Origin: Actinomadura atramentaria DSM 43919
Lineage (GTDB): Bacteria; Actinomycetota; Actinomycetes; Streptosporangiales; Streptosporangiaceae
Reading direction: 5' to 3'
Assembly (NCBI RefSeq): GCF_000381885.1
Contig: NZ_KB907210.1
Location: forward strand, 1-64,000
DNA: 64,000 nt
The first letter of the stretch is position 1, and every line of letters starts with the position of its first letter. A program made the translations under genes and the position numbers. The notes under the pieces were generated by a model. The model ran no database searches, was not told the origin of the DNA, and saw only the letters and a program-made list of their open reading frames with translations. Below are positions 48,303-58,163 of this stretch, one piece after another.

Positions 48303-48994
48303 GATCTGCCCGGTGAAGTTTGCGGGCGGGCTCGGTGACCTGGAGCAGCAGCGACGGCTGCATCTCTCAGGCCCGGCGATGAGCCGCACGCTCGGCCGCA
48401 TCCGGCGCGCGCTCGGCGACCCGGTGCTCGTCCGCTCCGGGCGCGGCATGGTGCCCACGCCCCGCGCGCGGGAGATCCGCGCCGAGGTCCACGAGGTGGT
48501 GCGGCGGGCGGGGCTGGTCTTCGGGGCGGTCCAGGAGCCCGATCCGGCGTCGCTGCGCGCGAGCTTCGCCGTCGAGGCGGACGAGGGGACGATCGCAATC
48601 ATCGCCGGGCCGCGGCTGGAGCGCGTCGCCAGCGAGGCGCGGCCGCCTCCACGGGCCGGTCGACGAGGCGCTGGCCGGCACCGGGCTGCGGCGTCGGCTG
48701 ACCGGCTCGGTGCCGAACGCGCACACCGGGCTCGCGATCGTCGCGGAGTCCGATCTGTTGGGGTTCGCGCTGAGCCGGCCGCACCGGCGGCTGGTCGCGC
48801 GGCTCGGGCTGGTCACCGTCCCGATCCCGCTCGCGATGCCGCCGCTGCGGCTGGACGCGGCGTGGCACGTCCGGTTCGACTCCGACGCCGCGCACGCGTG
48901 GATGCGCCGCATCGTCCGGGACGCCGTGCCGGACGCCGCCGGACCGTCCGCGCCCGATGACACAATCCCTACCGGACCCGACCGGGAGGCGTGA
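48303..48994 (+). pseudogene. decayed LysR-family regulator
   Basis: The HTH core (Leu-His-Leu-Ser-Gly-Pro-Ala-Met-Ser-Arg-Thr-Leu-Gly-Arg, from 48355) and the following Pro-Val-Leu-Val-Arg-Ser-Gly-Arg-Gly are typical LysR. Just before it, Gly-Ser-Val-Thr appears in a different frame, a sign of a frameshift near 48330. After about 48630 the frame is lost again; the C-terminal domain resumes in another frame (Val-Pro-Asn-Ala-His-Thr, from about 48700 to the stop at 48994) and roughly 70 codons of the effector domain between are missing. So at least two frame disruptions and an internal deletion. Its stop touches the start of the next gene. Confidence 0.78.
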
Positions 48995-50094
48995 TGACCG
49001 AAACCCTGTCCGAAAGGGCGCTGAACCGGGCGACCCTGGCCCGCCAGGGCCTGCTCACCCGCGAACCGCTCGGCGTCGCCGCGGCGGTCGAGCGGTTCGG
49101 CGGCCTCCAGGCGCAGGAGGCCGCGCCGCCCTTCGTCGGCCTGTGGAGCAGGCTCGCCGGGTTCGCGGAGGACGAGCTGCGCGCGGCACTGCGCGCGCGG
49201 GAGGTCGTGCGCGCCACGACGATGCGCGGAACGCTCCACCTGGTGACGGCCGCCGACTACACCGCGTTCCGCTCGTCCCTGCAGCCCGTGCTGGACGCCG
49301 GACGCAAGGTCCTCGGGAACCGCGCGGCCGGGCTCGACGCCGAGGCGGTCCTGCCGGTCGCCCGCGCGCTGCTGCGCGAGCGGCCGCGCACGTTCAACGA
49401 GGTGCGGGACCTGCTCGTCCAGCGGTTCCCCGACGTCAACGACCGGGCGCTCGGGTTCACCGTGCGGATGTGCCTGCCGCTCGTCATGGTCCCCACCGAC
49501 GACCGCTGGGCGTTCCCGCGCGTCGCGGAGTTCACGCTCGCGGAGGACTGGCTCGGCGCCGCCCCGGACCCGGCGGACGAACCGGACGGGCTGATCCTGC
49601 GGTATCTGGCCGCTTTCGGCCCGGCCACGACCGCCGACGCGCAGGCGTGGACGGGCCTGCCCCGCCTCGCGCCCGTCCTCGACCGGCTGCGCCCCCGGCT
49701 GCGCGTCCTCGCCGACGAGCGCGGCCGCGAGCTGTTCGACCTGCCGGACGCGCCGCGCCCCGGCCCGGACGCGCCCGCGCCGCCGCGCCTGCTGCCCGAG
49801 TTCGACAGCCTCGTCCTCGCCCACGCCGACCGCTCCCGGTTCGTCGACGAGACCGACCGGGCGCGCGTCACGACCAAGAACCTGCGGGTCAGGGCCACGT
49901 TCCTGTGGGACGGCCGCGTCGCGGGGACCTGGGACGCCGACCGGAAGCGGACGTCCGCGACGCTGCGGCTGCGCCCGTTCCGGCCGCTGCCGGACGGGGC
50001 CGCGGACGCGCTCGTCGCCGAGGCCGAGGCGCTGCTGGCGTTCACCGACCCGGCCGTCGCCCGGCACGCCGTCGAGTTCGCCGACCCCGTCTGA
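48994..50094 (+). CDS. winged-helix (HTH_42) AlkZ-like protein, possible DNA glycosylase
   Basis: 366 residues, ATG 48994 with GGGAGG upstream; GTG 48991 is too close to it. Three winged-helix modules of the HTH_42 family are expected. Near residue 38 stands Gly-Leu-Gln-Ala-Gln-Glu-Ala, the Gln-x-Gln motif that is catalytic in AlkZ-type interstrand-crosslink glycosylases, and Thr-Met-Arg-Gly-Thr-Leu-His near 75 is also conserved. In Streptomyces such enzymes protect against a toxin made in the same cluster, or act generally. No alkylating-agent genes are visible here. Alternative: an uncharacterised winged-helix protein. Confidence 0.78.
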   Translation: MTETLSERALNRATLARQGLLTREPLGVAAAVERFGGLQAQEAAPPFVGLWSRLAGFAEDELRAALRAREVVRATTMRGTLHLVTAADYTAFRSSLQPVLDAGRKVLGNRAAGLDAEAVLPVARALLRERPRTFNEVRDLLVQRFPDVNDRALGFTVRMCLPLVMVPTDDRWAFPRVAEFTLAEDWLGAAPDPADEPDGLILRYLAAFGPATTADAQAWTGLPRLAPVLDRLRPRLRVLADERGRELFDLPDAPRPGPDAPAPPRLLPEFDSLVLAHADRSRFVDETDRARVTTKNLRVRATFLWDGRVAGTWDADRKRTSATLRLRPFRPLPDGAADALVAEAEALLAFTDPAVARHAVEFADPV

Positions 50095-50274
50095 GCGAAC
50101 GCCCGGCCGGGTCCGCGCCATGACACTACGATGACGCACGGCTCCGAATGGTGATCTATCCGAGATCTTGAACGATTGAAAGATCCACCAGTTCGGCGCA
50201 AGCTGTCTTCGATGCACGGTTCGATGCTTGTGACGCCCCCGACCGATCCGACCACCGCCGACAGGACTGACCCG

Positions 50275-50538
50275 ATGTTCGAGATCTGGGAGACCGGCGA
50301 GCCCGCCCGCCTCATCGCCGAGGCGCGCGACCTCGACCTGGCCCTGGAGAAGGTCGACACGATGTGCCGCCTCCGGCACGACCAGGCCGTCGCGCAGATC
50401 GAGGACGGCGGCGCGGCCGGATACCGCTTCGAGATCCGCGACGGCGACCGGGTCCTCGCGCGGCTCGCCTACGTCCCCGACACCACGCGCCCGTACCGCA
50501 GCGTGGTCACCGAGGAGCTCCGCAGCGGCAACCGCTGA
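50275..50538 (+). CDS. small conserved hypothetical protein
   Basis: 87 residues from ATG 50275, chosen because Met-Phe-Glu-Ile-Trp-Glu-Thr-Gly is how similar small actinobacterial proteins begin; in-frame ATG 50224 and GTG 50230 are possible. Composition is mixed alpha/beta, acidic, no membrane segment. The 180-base region upstream is AT-richer than average and contains GATCT-N5-AGATC (50153-50167), which could be a regulatory repeat. Function unknown. Confidence 0.55.
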   Translation: MFEIWETGEPARLIAEARDLDLALEKVDTMCRLRHDQAVAQIEDGGAAGYRFEIRDGDRVLARLAYVPDTTRPYRSVVTEELRSGNR

Positions 50539-50608
50539 CCCGGCGCGCCCTCCGCCCGCCCGCGCCGCCCGCGATGGCAGGATCGTCGGCGACCGGGGGG
50601 AGGCCGCG

Positions 50609-52222
50609 ATGACGGCGACGACCGGCGGGGCCGCGCTCGCCACCGCGCGGACGCTGCTCGCCGAACTGGCCCGCGCGCACGACGAACGCTGCGCCGCGAT
50701 GCTCGCGCGCGGCCCGCTGTGGCCGGACGCCACGGGCCGCGCCCTGCTGCTCGAACTGTCGTCGGCCGTCACCGCCTGCTGGGAACGCGGCTGGCAGCCC
50801 GCCGACCTGGCCGCCTACGCGGCGCGCGGCCGCACCGCCCGCCACCGCCGCGTCGTCCTGGACGCCGTCGCCGCCGAACTCCGCGCCTACCCGGCCGCCG
50901 CCGACCCCGTCTGGCGCGCCCAACCCGCCGACCTCGGCGCGACCCCCTGGTGGACCGCCCCAGACCACCGCCCATCGCACGAGTCGGCACACGAACGGGC
51001 TTCCGGACCGAGCCGCCCGGCCGACGTTGTGCCGGACGGCCAGAAAGCCGGGCCGGCGCGCGCGCCGGGTTCCGGATCAGAGCGCGGCCCGGCGAACAAC
51101 GGGCCGGATGGCCCGGAACGCGGACCGACGCGCAGGTCGAGTCCCGGGTCGGCGTGCCGACCGGGCCATCGGCCGAGCGATCCCGGGCGCGGACCGGATG
51201 CCGAGCCGACGCGCCGACCGGCGGGCTGCGAACCGGGCGGACCCGAATCCGGAACGAATTTCGGGCCGACGGGCGGCGAGCCGGGTGGGCCGAAATCCGG
51301 GCGTCAGAGCGAGCCGAGTTTCGGGGCGCGCGGGGCCTCGGAGGGGGACGGGTGGTACGCGGAAGCGTGGTGTGCTCGGAACCGGGCGGAGCCCGAGGAA
51401 CTGGTCGGCGTCGGGGTCGAGGTGTTGCGGGTGTTGCGGAGGGCGCCGCGGATGGCGCGGATCGGGCCGCTGCCTGGAACGGTCCCATCGCCGGGCGAGC
51501 CGTCGCCGGGGGCCGACCCGCGCGTGCTCGGCCGGGTCCGCGCCCTGCTCGCCAAGGCCGAGTCCACCGAGTTCCCGAGCGAGGCCGAGGCGCTGAGCGC
51601 CCGGGCGCAGGAGCTGATGGCGCGGCACAGCATCGACCGCGCGCTGCTGGCGCGGACGGGCGGCGGCGACGTTCCGCGGGGCCGCCGGATCGTCGTCGAG
51701 AGCCCCTACGAATCGGCCAAGGCCGTCCTGCTGACCGTGGTCGCCGAGGCGAACCGGTGCCGGGCCGTGTGGCACCGCGAACTCGGGCTGGCCACCGTCG
51801 TCGGCCATCCGGCCGACCTCGCGGCGGCGGACCTGCTGTTCACGTCGCTGCTGGTCCAGGCCACGTCGGCGATGACGCACGCCGGACCGCGGCGGGACGC
51901 GCGCGGGACCGCGCGGACCCGCTCGTTCCGGCACTCCTTCCTGAACGCCTACGCGGCGCGCGTCGGGGAGCGCCTGCGCGCGGCCGCCGGGCAGGCGGCC
52001 GACCGGGCCGGACGGCGGGCGGGCGGCACTGACCTCGTCCCGCTGCTGGCCGCGCGGGACGCCGCCGTCGGCCGGGCCGTGGACGCGCTGTTCCCCGACC
52101 TGGTCAGGGGCCGGGCCGGGACGGTCTCGAATCCGGAAGGCTGGGCGGCCGGGCGGGCGGCGGCCGACCTGGCCGGCCTCGACGGACGGCCTGCGGTGGC
52201 CGATCCGTCCCGCGGACCGTGA
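50609..52222 (+). CDS. DUF2786 protein with long low-complexity insert
   Basis: 537 residues, ATG 50609. Residues 1-115 form an N-terminal helical domain. Residues about 120-255 are a Gly/Pro/Arg/Ser-rich insert, probably disordered. From about 305 comes DUF2786 (Arg-Val-Arg-Ala-Leu-Leu-Ala-Lys-Ala-Glu-Ser-Thr-Glu-Phe, then Ala-Gln-Glu-Leu-Met-Ala-Arg-His), followed by the usual C-terminal domain with Arg-Ser-Phe-Arg-His-Ser-Phe. DUF2786 has no established function. Monocistronic and common in actinobacteria. Confidence 0.8.
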   Translation: MTATTGGAALATARTLLAELARAHDERCAAMLARGPLWPDATGRALLLELSSAVTACWERGWQPADLAAYAARGRTARHRRVVLDAVAAELRAYPAAADPVWRAQPADLGATPWWTAPDHRPSHESAHERASGPSRPADVVPDGQKAGPARAPGSGSERGPANNGPDGPERGPTRRSSPGSACRPGHRPSDPGRGPDAEPTRRPAGCEPGGPESGTNFGPTGGEPGGPKSGRQSEPSFGARGASEGDGWYAEAWCARNRAEPEELVGVGVEVLRVLRRAPRMARIGPLPGTVPSPGEPSPGADPRVLGRVRALLAKAESTEFPSEAEALSARAQELMARHSIDRALLARTGGGDVPRGRRIVVESPYESAKAVLLTVVAEANRCRAVWHRELGLATVVGHPADLAAADLLFTSLLVQATSAMTHAGPRRDARGTARTRSFRHSFLNAYAARVGERLRAAAGQAADRAGRRAGGTDLVPLLAARDAAVGRAVDALFPDLVRGRAGTVSNPEGWAAGRAAADLAGLDGRPAVADPSRGP

Positions 52223-52261
52223 GACCCGTCCGTCCCCCCGGGGGGCGAGGGGGACACGCGC

Positions 52262-52474
52262 TCAGCCCTTCTTGCGGCGGGTGTTCCCGCCGCGCCCGCG
52301 CAGCGGGACGCCCGCCTCCTTGAGCACGTTGTAGATGAACCCGTAGGAGCGGCCGGTCTCCGCCGCCAGGTCGCGGATGCTCTCCCCGGCCGCGTAGCGC
52401 GGCGCCAGTTCGGCCGCGAGCTGGGTGCGTTCGGCACCGGTGACCCGGGTTCCCCTCGCCAGAGTGCGACTCAC
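52262..52474 (-). CDS. small helix-turn-helix protein
   Basis: 70 residues, GTG 52474 with AGGAGGT six bases upstream. A resolvase/Hin-like HTH: Glu-Ser-Ile-Arg-Asp-Leu-Ala-Ala-Glu-Thr-Gly-Arg-Ser-Tyr-Gly-Phe-Ile-Tyr near residues 30-50, then a very basic tail (Arg-Gly-Arg-Gly-Gly-Asn-Thr-Arg-Arg-Lys-Lys). Such tiny DNA-binding proteins are conserved in streptomycetes and relatives, mostly without known targets. Confidence 0.78.
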   Translation of the reverse strand: MSRTLARGTRVTGAERTQLAAELAPRYAAGESIRDLAAETGRSYGFIYNVLKEAGVPLRGRGGNTRRKKG

Positions 52475-53006
52475 GTGTACCTCCTGCGTGTCAGCCGGAG
52501 TGCGGGGTCCGATCCCGCAGCTCACAGCACTGTTGATCTACCCAACGTACACATTGCCCGCAAATCCCCCCGCGTTACCGCAGGAACAGCACAAGATCGG
52601 CCGATGCCGGTCTTTTTCACGGCGTACGGCGTGTCAGCGCGGGACAGTTGACTCACACCCGCAAGCACGCCCGAAACCGTTGCGCCCGAGCCCGTGCGGC
52701 CGTCCGAACCGGCCCGAGGCACGCTCCCGCCCGACGACCCACCGGCCGCCCGAAACCTCCCGACACCGCCGAAACCCCGTTTTGGACCACTCCCGGAACC
52801 ACCGATGGTCCGACCACAATCCCGGTGGTTCTCGTCACGCTTCGGAGTCGCCGCCCGGAAGGGACGGAACTGACGGCGATCTCGCTGAATGTCGCGGTCG
52901 GCCGACACTTCCCCGATCAGTTGTGACCAATGGTCAACGCTCCGTAGCCGGAGTGGCTACGATCGGTCCCCTTACGGTGACCACCGCGATCCCCCCGGGG
53001 CAGTGA
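52475..53006. other. 532-base intergenic region with palindromes
   Basis: No gene is supported; open frames here lack ribosome sites and typical third-position GC bias. Two palindromes lie near the right end (listed separately), and TACGAT at 52959-52964 could be a -10 for the secreted protein gene. Confidence 0.6.
52924..52960. promoter_or_regulatory. two inverted repeats upstream of a secreted protein gene
   Basis: TGACCA-A-TGGTCA (52924-52936) and GTAGCC-N5-GGCTAC (52944-52960) are both perfect 6+6 inverted repeats, eight bases apart, 47-83 bases upstream of the ATG. The second overlaps the predicted -10, so a repressor site is plausible. Confidence 0.55.
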
Positions 53007-54200
53007 ATGAACCCACAAGGCAGTTACAGCGCGGTCCTGCGCTCCGCACGCGGAGCGCTCGGCTGCGCGGTCGTGGCCGGGACCGTCGCCTTCGGCACGG
53101 CGGGGCCCGCGCGCGCCGCCGCGCCCCCGCGGCCGGCCGAGCGGACCTCGGTGTCCGCGATGTGCGACCTGTCGGCCATCCCCGACTGGCGGCTCGCCCG
53201 CATGTGCCGGGCCTGGCAGGAGCTCCAGGCCGCCGGGCGCGGCGCCGCGCCGAACCAGCGGCGCGGCGTCGCGGCCCGGCACAAGCACGTCAAGCCGCAG
53301 CGCCGCCAGCCGCCGCCGCGCCCGGCGCGCGCCGGCCGGCACCGGCCCGCGCGTCCCGACCCCGACCCGTCGGCCCGGCCCGCGAAGAGCCCGGCCGCCG
53401 GGCCGTCCGCGGCGCCGGCCGCGCCCGCGCCGGTCCCGGTGCCCGCGCCGCGGGCGGGCGACGGCCGCCCCGAGCGGCCGGTCCGGCCCCCGTTCGTGCT
53501 GCTCGGGCTGCTCCTCTCGCTCGTCGCGCTGGCCTATCCGCTGCGCCGCCGGGTGCAGGCGATGCTCGGGCCGGTCTTCTCCCCCGTGTCCGTCGAGGTC
53601 GAGCCGGAGCCCAAGGTGCGCTTCACCTACCGTCCGGCGATCGACCCGTTCTCGGTGCCGCTGATGGGCCTGTCCGGCCCGGGGTCGCCCGCCGCCGCGC
53701 GCGTGCTGGCCCTCGCCGCGCTGGAGGACTTCGAGGACAGCGCACTCGTCGTCGTGCCCCGCCCCGACGCGGTCGCCCTCTTCGGCCTCGCGGAGGACGA
53801 GTTGCTGGAGGGCGGTCCGGCGGGCCTGTTCCTGCCGGGCAACCTCGAGTCGGCGCTCGGGTCGATGGAGACCGAGCTGGCCATCCGCCGGGAGGCGGGC
53901 GGGGCCTGCACGCGCCGGTTCCTGCTCGTCGCGGACTGCGAGAACGAGCGGGAGCGCATCGAGCGCCTGGTCGCCGCGCATCCCGGCGAGGTCGCCGCGG
54001 TGCTGCTCGGCGACTGGCCGGGCGAGCGCGCGGAGGTGGACGGCGAGGGCGGCGTCCGCGCCGCCGCGGGCCTGGCGGACCGGCTGCCCGACCGGCTCCC
54101 CGGCATCTCCCGGACCGCCGCGCGGGACCGCCTCTACACGCTGGTCCCCCAGCCCTCCGCGCCGCGCCGCCGCCGCGCGGGCCTCCTGAAGAAGCGCTGA
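53007..54200 (+). CDS. exported, membrane-anchored hypothetical protein
   Basis: 397 residues, ATG 53007. A signal-like N-terminus ends near Ala-Arg-Ala-Ala (residue 37). A short Cys-containing motif (Ala-Met-Cys-Asp-Leu, and Met-Cys-Arg) follows, then a Pro/Arg/Ala-rich stretch (about 80-160), one membrane helix (Phe-Val-Leu-Leu-Gly-Leu-Leu-Leu-Ser-Leu, about 164-182) and a cytosolic acidic domain (about 200-390) with Val-Ala-Leu-Phe-Gly-Leu-Ala-Glu-Asp-Glu-Leu and Val-Leu-Leu-Gly-Asp-Trp-Pro-Gly. The last part resembles segments in large actinobacterial LysM/BTAD membrane proteins. Function unknown. Confidence 0.65.
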   Translation: MNPQGSYSAVLRSARGALGCAVVAGTVAFGTAGPARAAAPPRPAERTSVSAMCDLSAIPDWRLARMCRAWQELQAAGRGAAPNQRRGVAARHKHVKPQRRQPPPRPARAGRHRPARPDPDPSARPAKSPAAGPSAAPAAPAPVPVPAPRAGDGRPERPVRPPFVLLGLLLSLVALAYPLRRRVQAMLGPVFSPVSVEVEPEPKVRFTYRPAIDPFSVPLMGLSGPGSPAAARVLALAALEDFEDSALVVVPRPDAVALFGLAEDELLEGGPAGLFLPGNLESALGSMETELAIRREAGGACTRRFLLVADCENERERIERLVAAHPGEVAAVLLGDWPGERAEVDGEGGVRAAAGLADRLPDRLPGISRTAARDRLYTLVPQPSAPRRRRAGLLKKR

Positions 54201-54206
54201 TCCGGC

Positions 54207-54236
54207 GTCCGCGCCGCCGCCCTCGGCGGCGCGGAC
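54207..54236 (+). terminator. GC-rich hairpin terminator
   Basis: A 12-base stem GTCCGCGCCGCC (54207-54218) pairs with 54225-54236 around a six-base loop, seven bases after the stop of the preceding gene. Confidence 0.72.
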
Positions 54237-54303
54237 CCGTCACCTCCCGGTCAGGCCCGAGCCGCCAGCCGAGGGCCGTGGGCCGGAACTTCGGCAACAC
54301 CAC

Positions 54304-55077
54304 CTACTCCGTGGCCGGGGGCCGGAGGGTGGTCAGCGTTCGGCGGGCGGTGGTGAGGCCGCCGAGGGCGCGGCGGGCGTCGGCCAGGGTGGGCGGGCGG
54401 GGGGCCGCGCCGTCGATGTAGGCGGCGCACTCGTCCCACCAGCGGCGCAGCGCGGCGGCGTGCCGGGTCTCGGCGCGCAGCGCGCGCTCGGTCTCGACGC
54501 GCTCGGTCTCGGCGCGGTTCTCGGCCATCAGGTCCGCGTCGTCCGCCAGCGCGCGGACGTCGTCGAGGGGGTAGCGGCCGAGGGCGTCCGCCGTGAGCCC
54601 GCGCGACTCCGCGACCCGCTCGAACTGGGCGCGCCGCCAGCCGAGGACGCGCGCCGCGCCCTCGGCGTCGACCGTCCCGGCGAGCGGGCCCTTGCGCGCG
54701 GCGACGACGTCGGCGAGCACCGCGGCGGGCACGGCGTCGAGGTCGGCCGCGTGGTAGATCAGGTGGCCGCGGAAGTGCCCGGCGGGCGCGATGATCCCGC
54801 TGGCGGCGAGCACGTCCACGTCGACGCGCTCCACGTCGAGCCGGACCCGGGCGGCGAGCCGGGCCGCGCCGCGCGCGCCGCCGAGCGGCGGGTCGGAGCC
54901 GAGTTCCGCGCGCAGGGCGTCGGCCCGCCCGGCGCACTCCGCCACGAGCGCGGCGGACCAGCGGTCGTTCCCGGCGTCGGGCGCGGGCAGGAGGTCCCGG
55001 GCGCGGGCGGCCCGGAACTGCCAGTCGGCGAGGTCGAGGCGCGCGGCGAATCGCCGCGGCCCGTACGTGTTCGGCAT
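54304..55077 (-). CDS. hypothetical protein with excisionase-like modules
   Basis: 257 residues, ATG 55077 with GGAGG nearby. The middle contains two segments that look like MerR/excisionase winged helices: one near residues 88-125 (Ala-Ala-Ser-Gly-Ile-Ile-Ala-Pro, then Tyr-His-Ala-Ala-Asp-Leu-Asp-Ala-Val) and one near 140-180 (Ala-Ala-Arg-Val-Leu-Gly-Trp-Arg-Arg-Ala-Gln-Phe, then Tyr-Pro-Leu-Asp-Asp-Val-Arg-Ala-Leu). The rest is helical and charged. No mobile element is recognised around it. Function unknown; DNA binding is an inference from these segments. Confidence 0.55.
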   Translation of the reverse strand: MPNTYGPRRFAARLDLADWQFRAARARDLLPAPDAGNDRWSAALVAECAGRADALRAELGSDPPLGGARGAARLAARVRLDVERVDVDVLAASGIIAPAGHFRGHLIYHAADLDAVPAAVLADVVAARKGPLAGTVDAEGAARVLGWRRAQFERVAESRGLTADALGRYPLDDVRALADDADLMAENRAETERVETERALRAETRHAAALRRWWDECAAYIDGAAPRPPTLADARRALGGLTTARRTLTTLRPPATE

Positions 55078-55513
55078 TTCGGCCTCCGTTCGCAGTCGGG
55101 GACCAGCGTCGGCCGACCGCGAAGACGCACGGAAACCGAATTCAATTCTGTGGAAAACCCCGGCGAGCGACGTCGGCGTCCGCCCGTGAATCACCCGCGC
55201 GAGTCCGGGCAGGGGCACCCCGGAAAGCAGCCGGACACTGAGATCATTATCACTCGAAGAGCCCATCGCGCCCAGGTGTGATGATCGTGACACCGGACGC
55301 TCGCGGGCACGGAGCGGAAGGCCGCCCGCGCCGGTCCAGACGGGTTTTCGACGCGGTCGGGAGCCGTTGCGCGAGGCCGCGCGACGGTCCGCCGGCAGCC
55401 TGTCGGCGGTACCCCGGTGGCCGGAGAGGTCCGGAACGACCTGCATGATCGGCTGGTTACGATGAACGACGGAACGTCTACGCAGGTGTGGACGGAGTTG
55501 GGAGCGAGCGAGC
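55078..55513. other. 436-base intergenic region upstream of citrate synthase
   Basis: No gene is supported. The segment 55130-55290 is relatively AT-rich and includes GGTGT-N10-ACACC (55275-55294). TTACGAT near 55456 could be the -10 of the citrate synthase gene, about 50 bases before its ATG, but no matching -35 is evident. Confidence 0.5.
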
Positions 55514-56797
<1,284 letters not shown>

Positions 56798-56813
56798 CGC
56801 CGGGCGGGACCGC

Positions 56814-56856
56814 CGGCGGGGCCGGGCATCGCGACGATGCCCGGCCCCGCCGTTTT
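56814..56856 (+). terminator. intrinsic terminator of citrate synthase gene
   Basis: A perfect 17-base stem (56814-56830 with 56836-56852) with a five-base loop, followed by TTTT. It lies 17 bases after the gltA stop. Confidence 0.93.
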
Positions 56857-56937
56857 CCACAGGGCGCGCGCCGGTTTCCGGCGCGGCCGCGGCCCGGCGC
56901 AGCCTGGTGGCCCCATCGGCCCGCCAGGGAGGCGCCC

Positions 56938-57798
56938 ATGCCCGGCACCATCGCGTTCACCGTCCCCGAGACCGTCCGGACCGCGTTCGTCGTCGCGACG
57001 GACCGGCGGCCGCGCGGACCCGCCGTCCTCACCGCGCTCGGCCCGCCGTTCGCGGCCGCGGCGGCCGCGCGGATCGGCACGCCGGCGCTGCGGATCGACG
57101 ATCTGGCAGCGGCCGCGTCGCCGTTCGACCTGGCCCCGGTGACGGCCCGGCCCGCGGCGCGGCACGTGTGCGTCACCGCCGACCTGCCCGCGCGCGACCG
57201 GCCGTTCGGGGCGCGGGTGGCGCGCGCCGTCGCCCGGGCCGTCGCGGAGACGACGGCCGGGACCGCCGTGGACCCCGACACCGGCGAGGTCGTGGCGGCG
57301 CTGCCGGAGGACCCGGACTTCGCGCTCGCCGACGACTGGCTCGGCGTCCGGCTCCCGCCCTACCGCGACGTCGGCCGCTGCGCCGCCGACGAGGACGCCC
57401 CGGACGGCTGCGCGTGCGTCGAGCTGACGACGCGCGGGCTGCGGCGGCTCGGGCTGCCCGAGCTGCGGATCGGCGGCGTGTCCTGCCGCAACGACGTGGC
57501 GGCGCTCAACCTGCTGCGCCTGGCGGCGCAGCGGCTCCTGCCCCGCGCCGCGCGGCCCGGCGTCCACCGGATTCCCGCCGAGCCGGAGCTGACGGGCGAG
57601 GACCTCGCCGCGTACCGGGGCGGCGGCGCGCCCGCGTGGCCGGGCGGCCCGGTGCGCGTCCGGTGGGAGCCGATCGGCCCGCGCCTGCTCGGCCTCGGCC
57701 CGCCGGACGGGCGGCCGGGCTCGCTGAACGCCTGGCTGTACGACGAGGTCCCGCCGCAGCTCCACGGACCGGACCCCGATGACGCGGCGCCGTTCTGA
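56938..57798 (+). CDS. hypothetical protein
   Basis: 286 residues, ATG 56938 with GGGAGG upstream. Ala/Arg/Pro/Gly-rich but with ordered stretches; four Cys lie at about residues 78, 149, 158-160 and 182 (Cys-Ala-Ala-Asp-Glu-Asp-Ala, Cys-Ala-Cys-Val). No signal peptide or membrane helix. I do not recognise a family. The coding bias (strong G/C at third positions) and ribosome site support a real gene. It is isolated between a terminator and a convergent small gene. Confidence 0.6.
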   Translation: MPGTIAFTVPETVRTAFVVATDRRPRGPAVLTALGPPFAAAAAARIGTPALRIDDLAAAASPFDLAPVTARPAARHVCVTADLPARDRPFGARVARAVARAVAETTAGTAVDPDTGEVVAALPEDPDFALADDWLGVRLPPYRDVGRCAADEDAPDGCACVELTTRGLRRLGLPELRIGGVSCRNDVAALNLLRLAAQRLLPRAARPGVHRIPAEPELTGEDLAAYRGGGAPAWPGGPVRVRWEPIGPRLLGLGPPDGRPGSLNAWLYDEVPPQLHGPDPDDAAPF

Positions 57799-57854
57799 CG
57801 CGCGCGGCCCGGCGGGCGCGGTGTCCGCCCGCCGGGCCGCGCGGCCGCTCGGGG

Positions 57855-58163
57855 TCAGCCCGCCCGCAGGTACGCGGTGCGGACGTGCAGCCGGTCGCGG
57901 AGCAGGTCGATCGCCTCCGGCAGCGTCCGGCCCGCCGCCTGCGCGCGCAGCCGGGCGCCGTCGACGCCGACGATCGCCTGCGCCAGCGCGGGGCAGGGCA
58001 GGTCGGCGTCCGGGACGACGCTCAGCGTCACCCGCACGCTCGTCACGTCGTCGGCGCCGCCGTCGAGGGCCGACCGGACCGCCGCCCGCGCGGCGTCCCG
58101 GTCGGCGTCGGAGACCTCGCCGGAGGTCAGGAAGCTGATGTCGGGAAGGTCGTGGTCGGTCAT
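57855..58163 (-). CDS. HPF/RaiA-like ribosome-associated domain protein
   Basis: 102 residues, ATG 58163 with GGGGGAA upstream. The second half has Ala-Gln-Ala-Ile-Val-Gly-Val-Asp-Gly-Ala-Arg-Leu-Arg-Ala-Gln-Ala and Leu-Pro-Glu-Ala-Ile-Asp-Leu-Leu-Arg-Asp-Arg-Leu, the shape of the beta strand and last helix of hibernation-promoting factor domains. The basic residues that line the HPF ribosome-binding face are fewer than usual. A stress or dormancy role is plausible but unproven. Confidence 0.55.
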   Translation of the reverse strand: MTDHDLPDISFLTSGEVSDADRDAARAAVRSALDGGADDVTSVRVTLSVVPDADLPCPALAQAIVGVDGARLRAQAAGRTLPEAIDLLRDRLHVRTAYLRAG

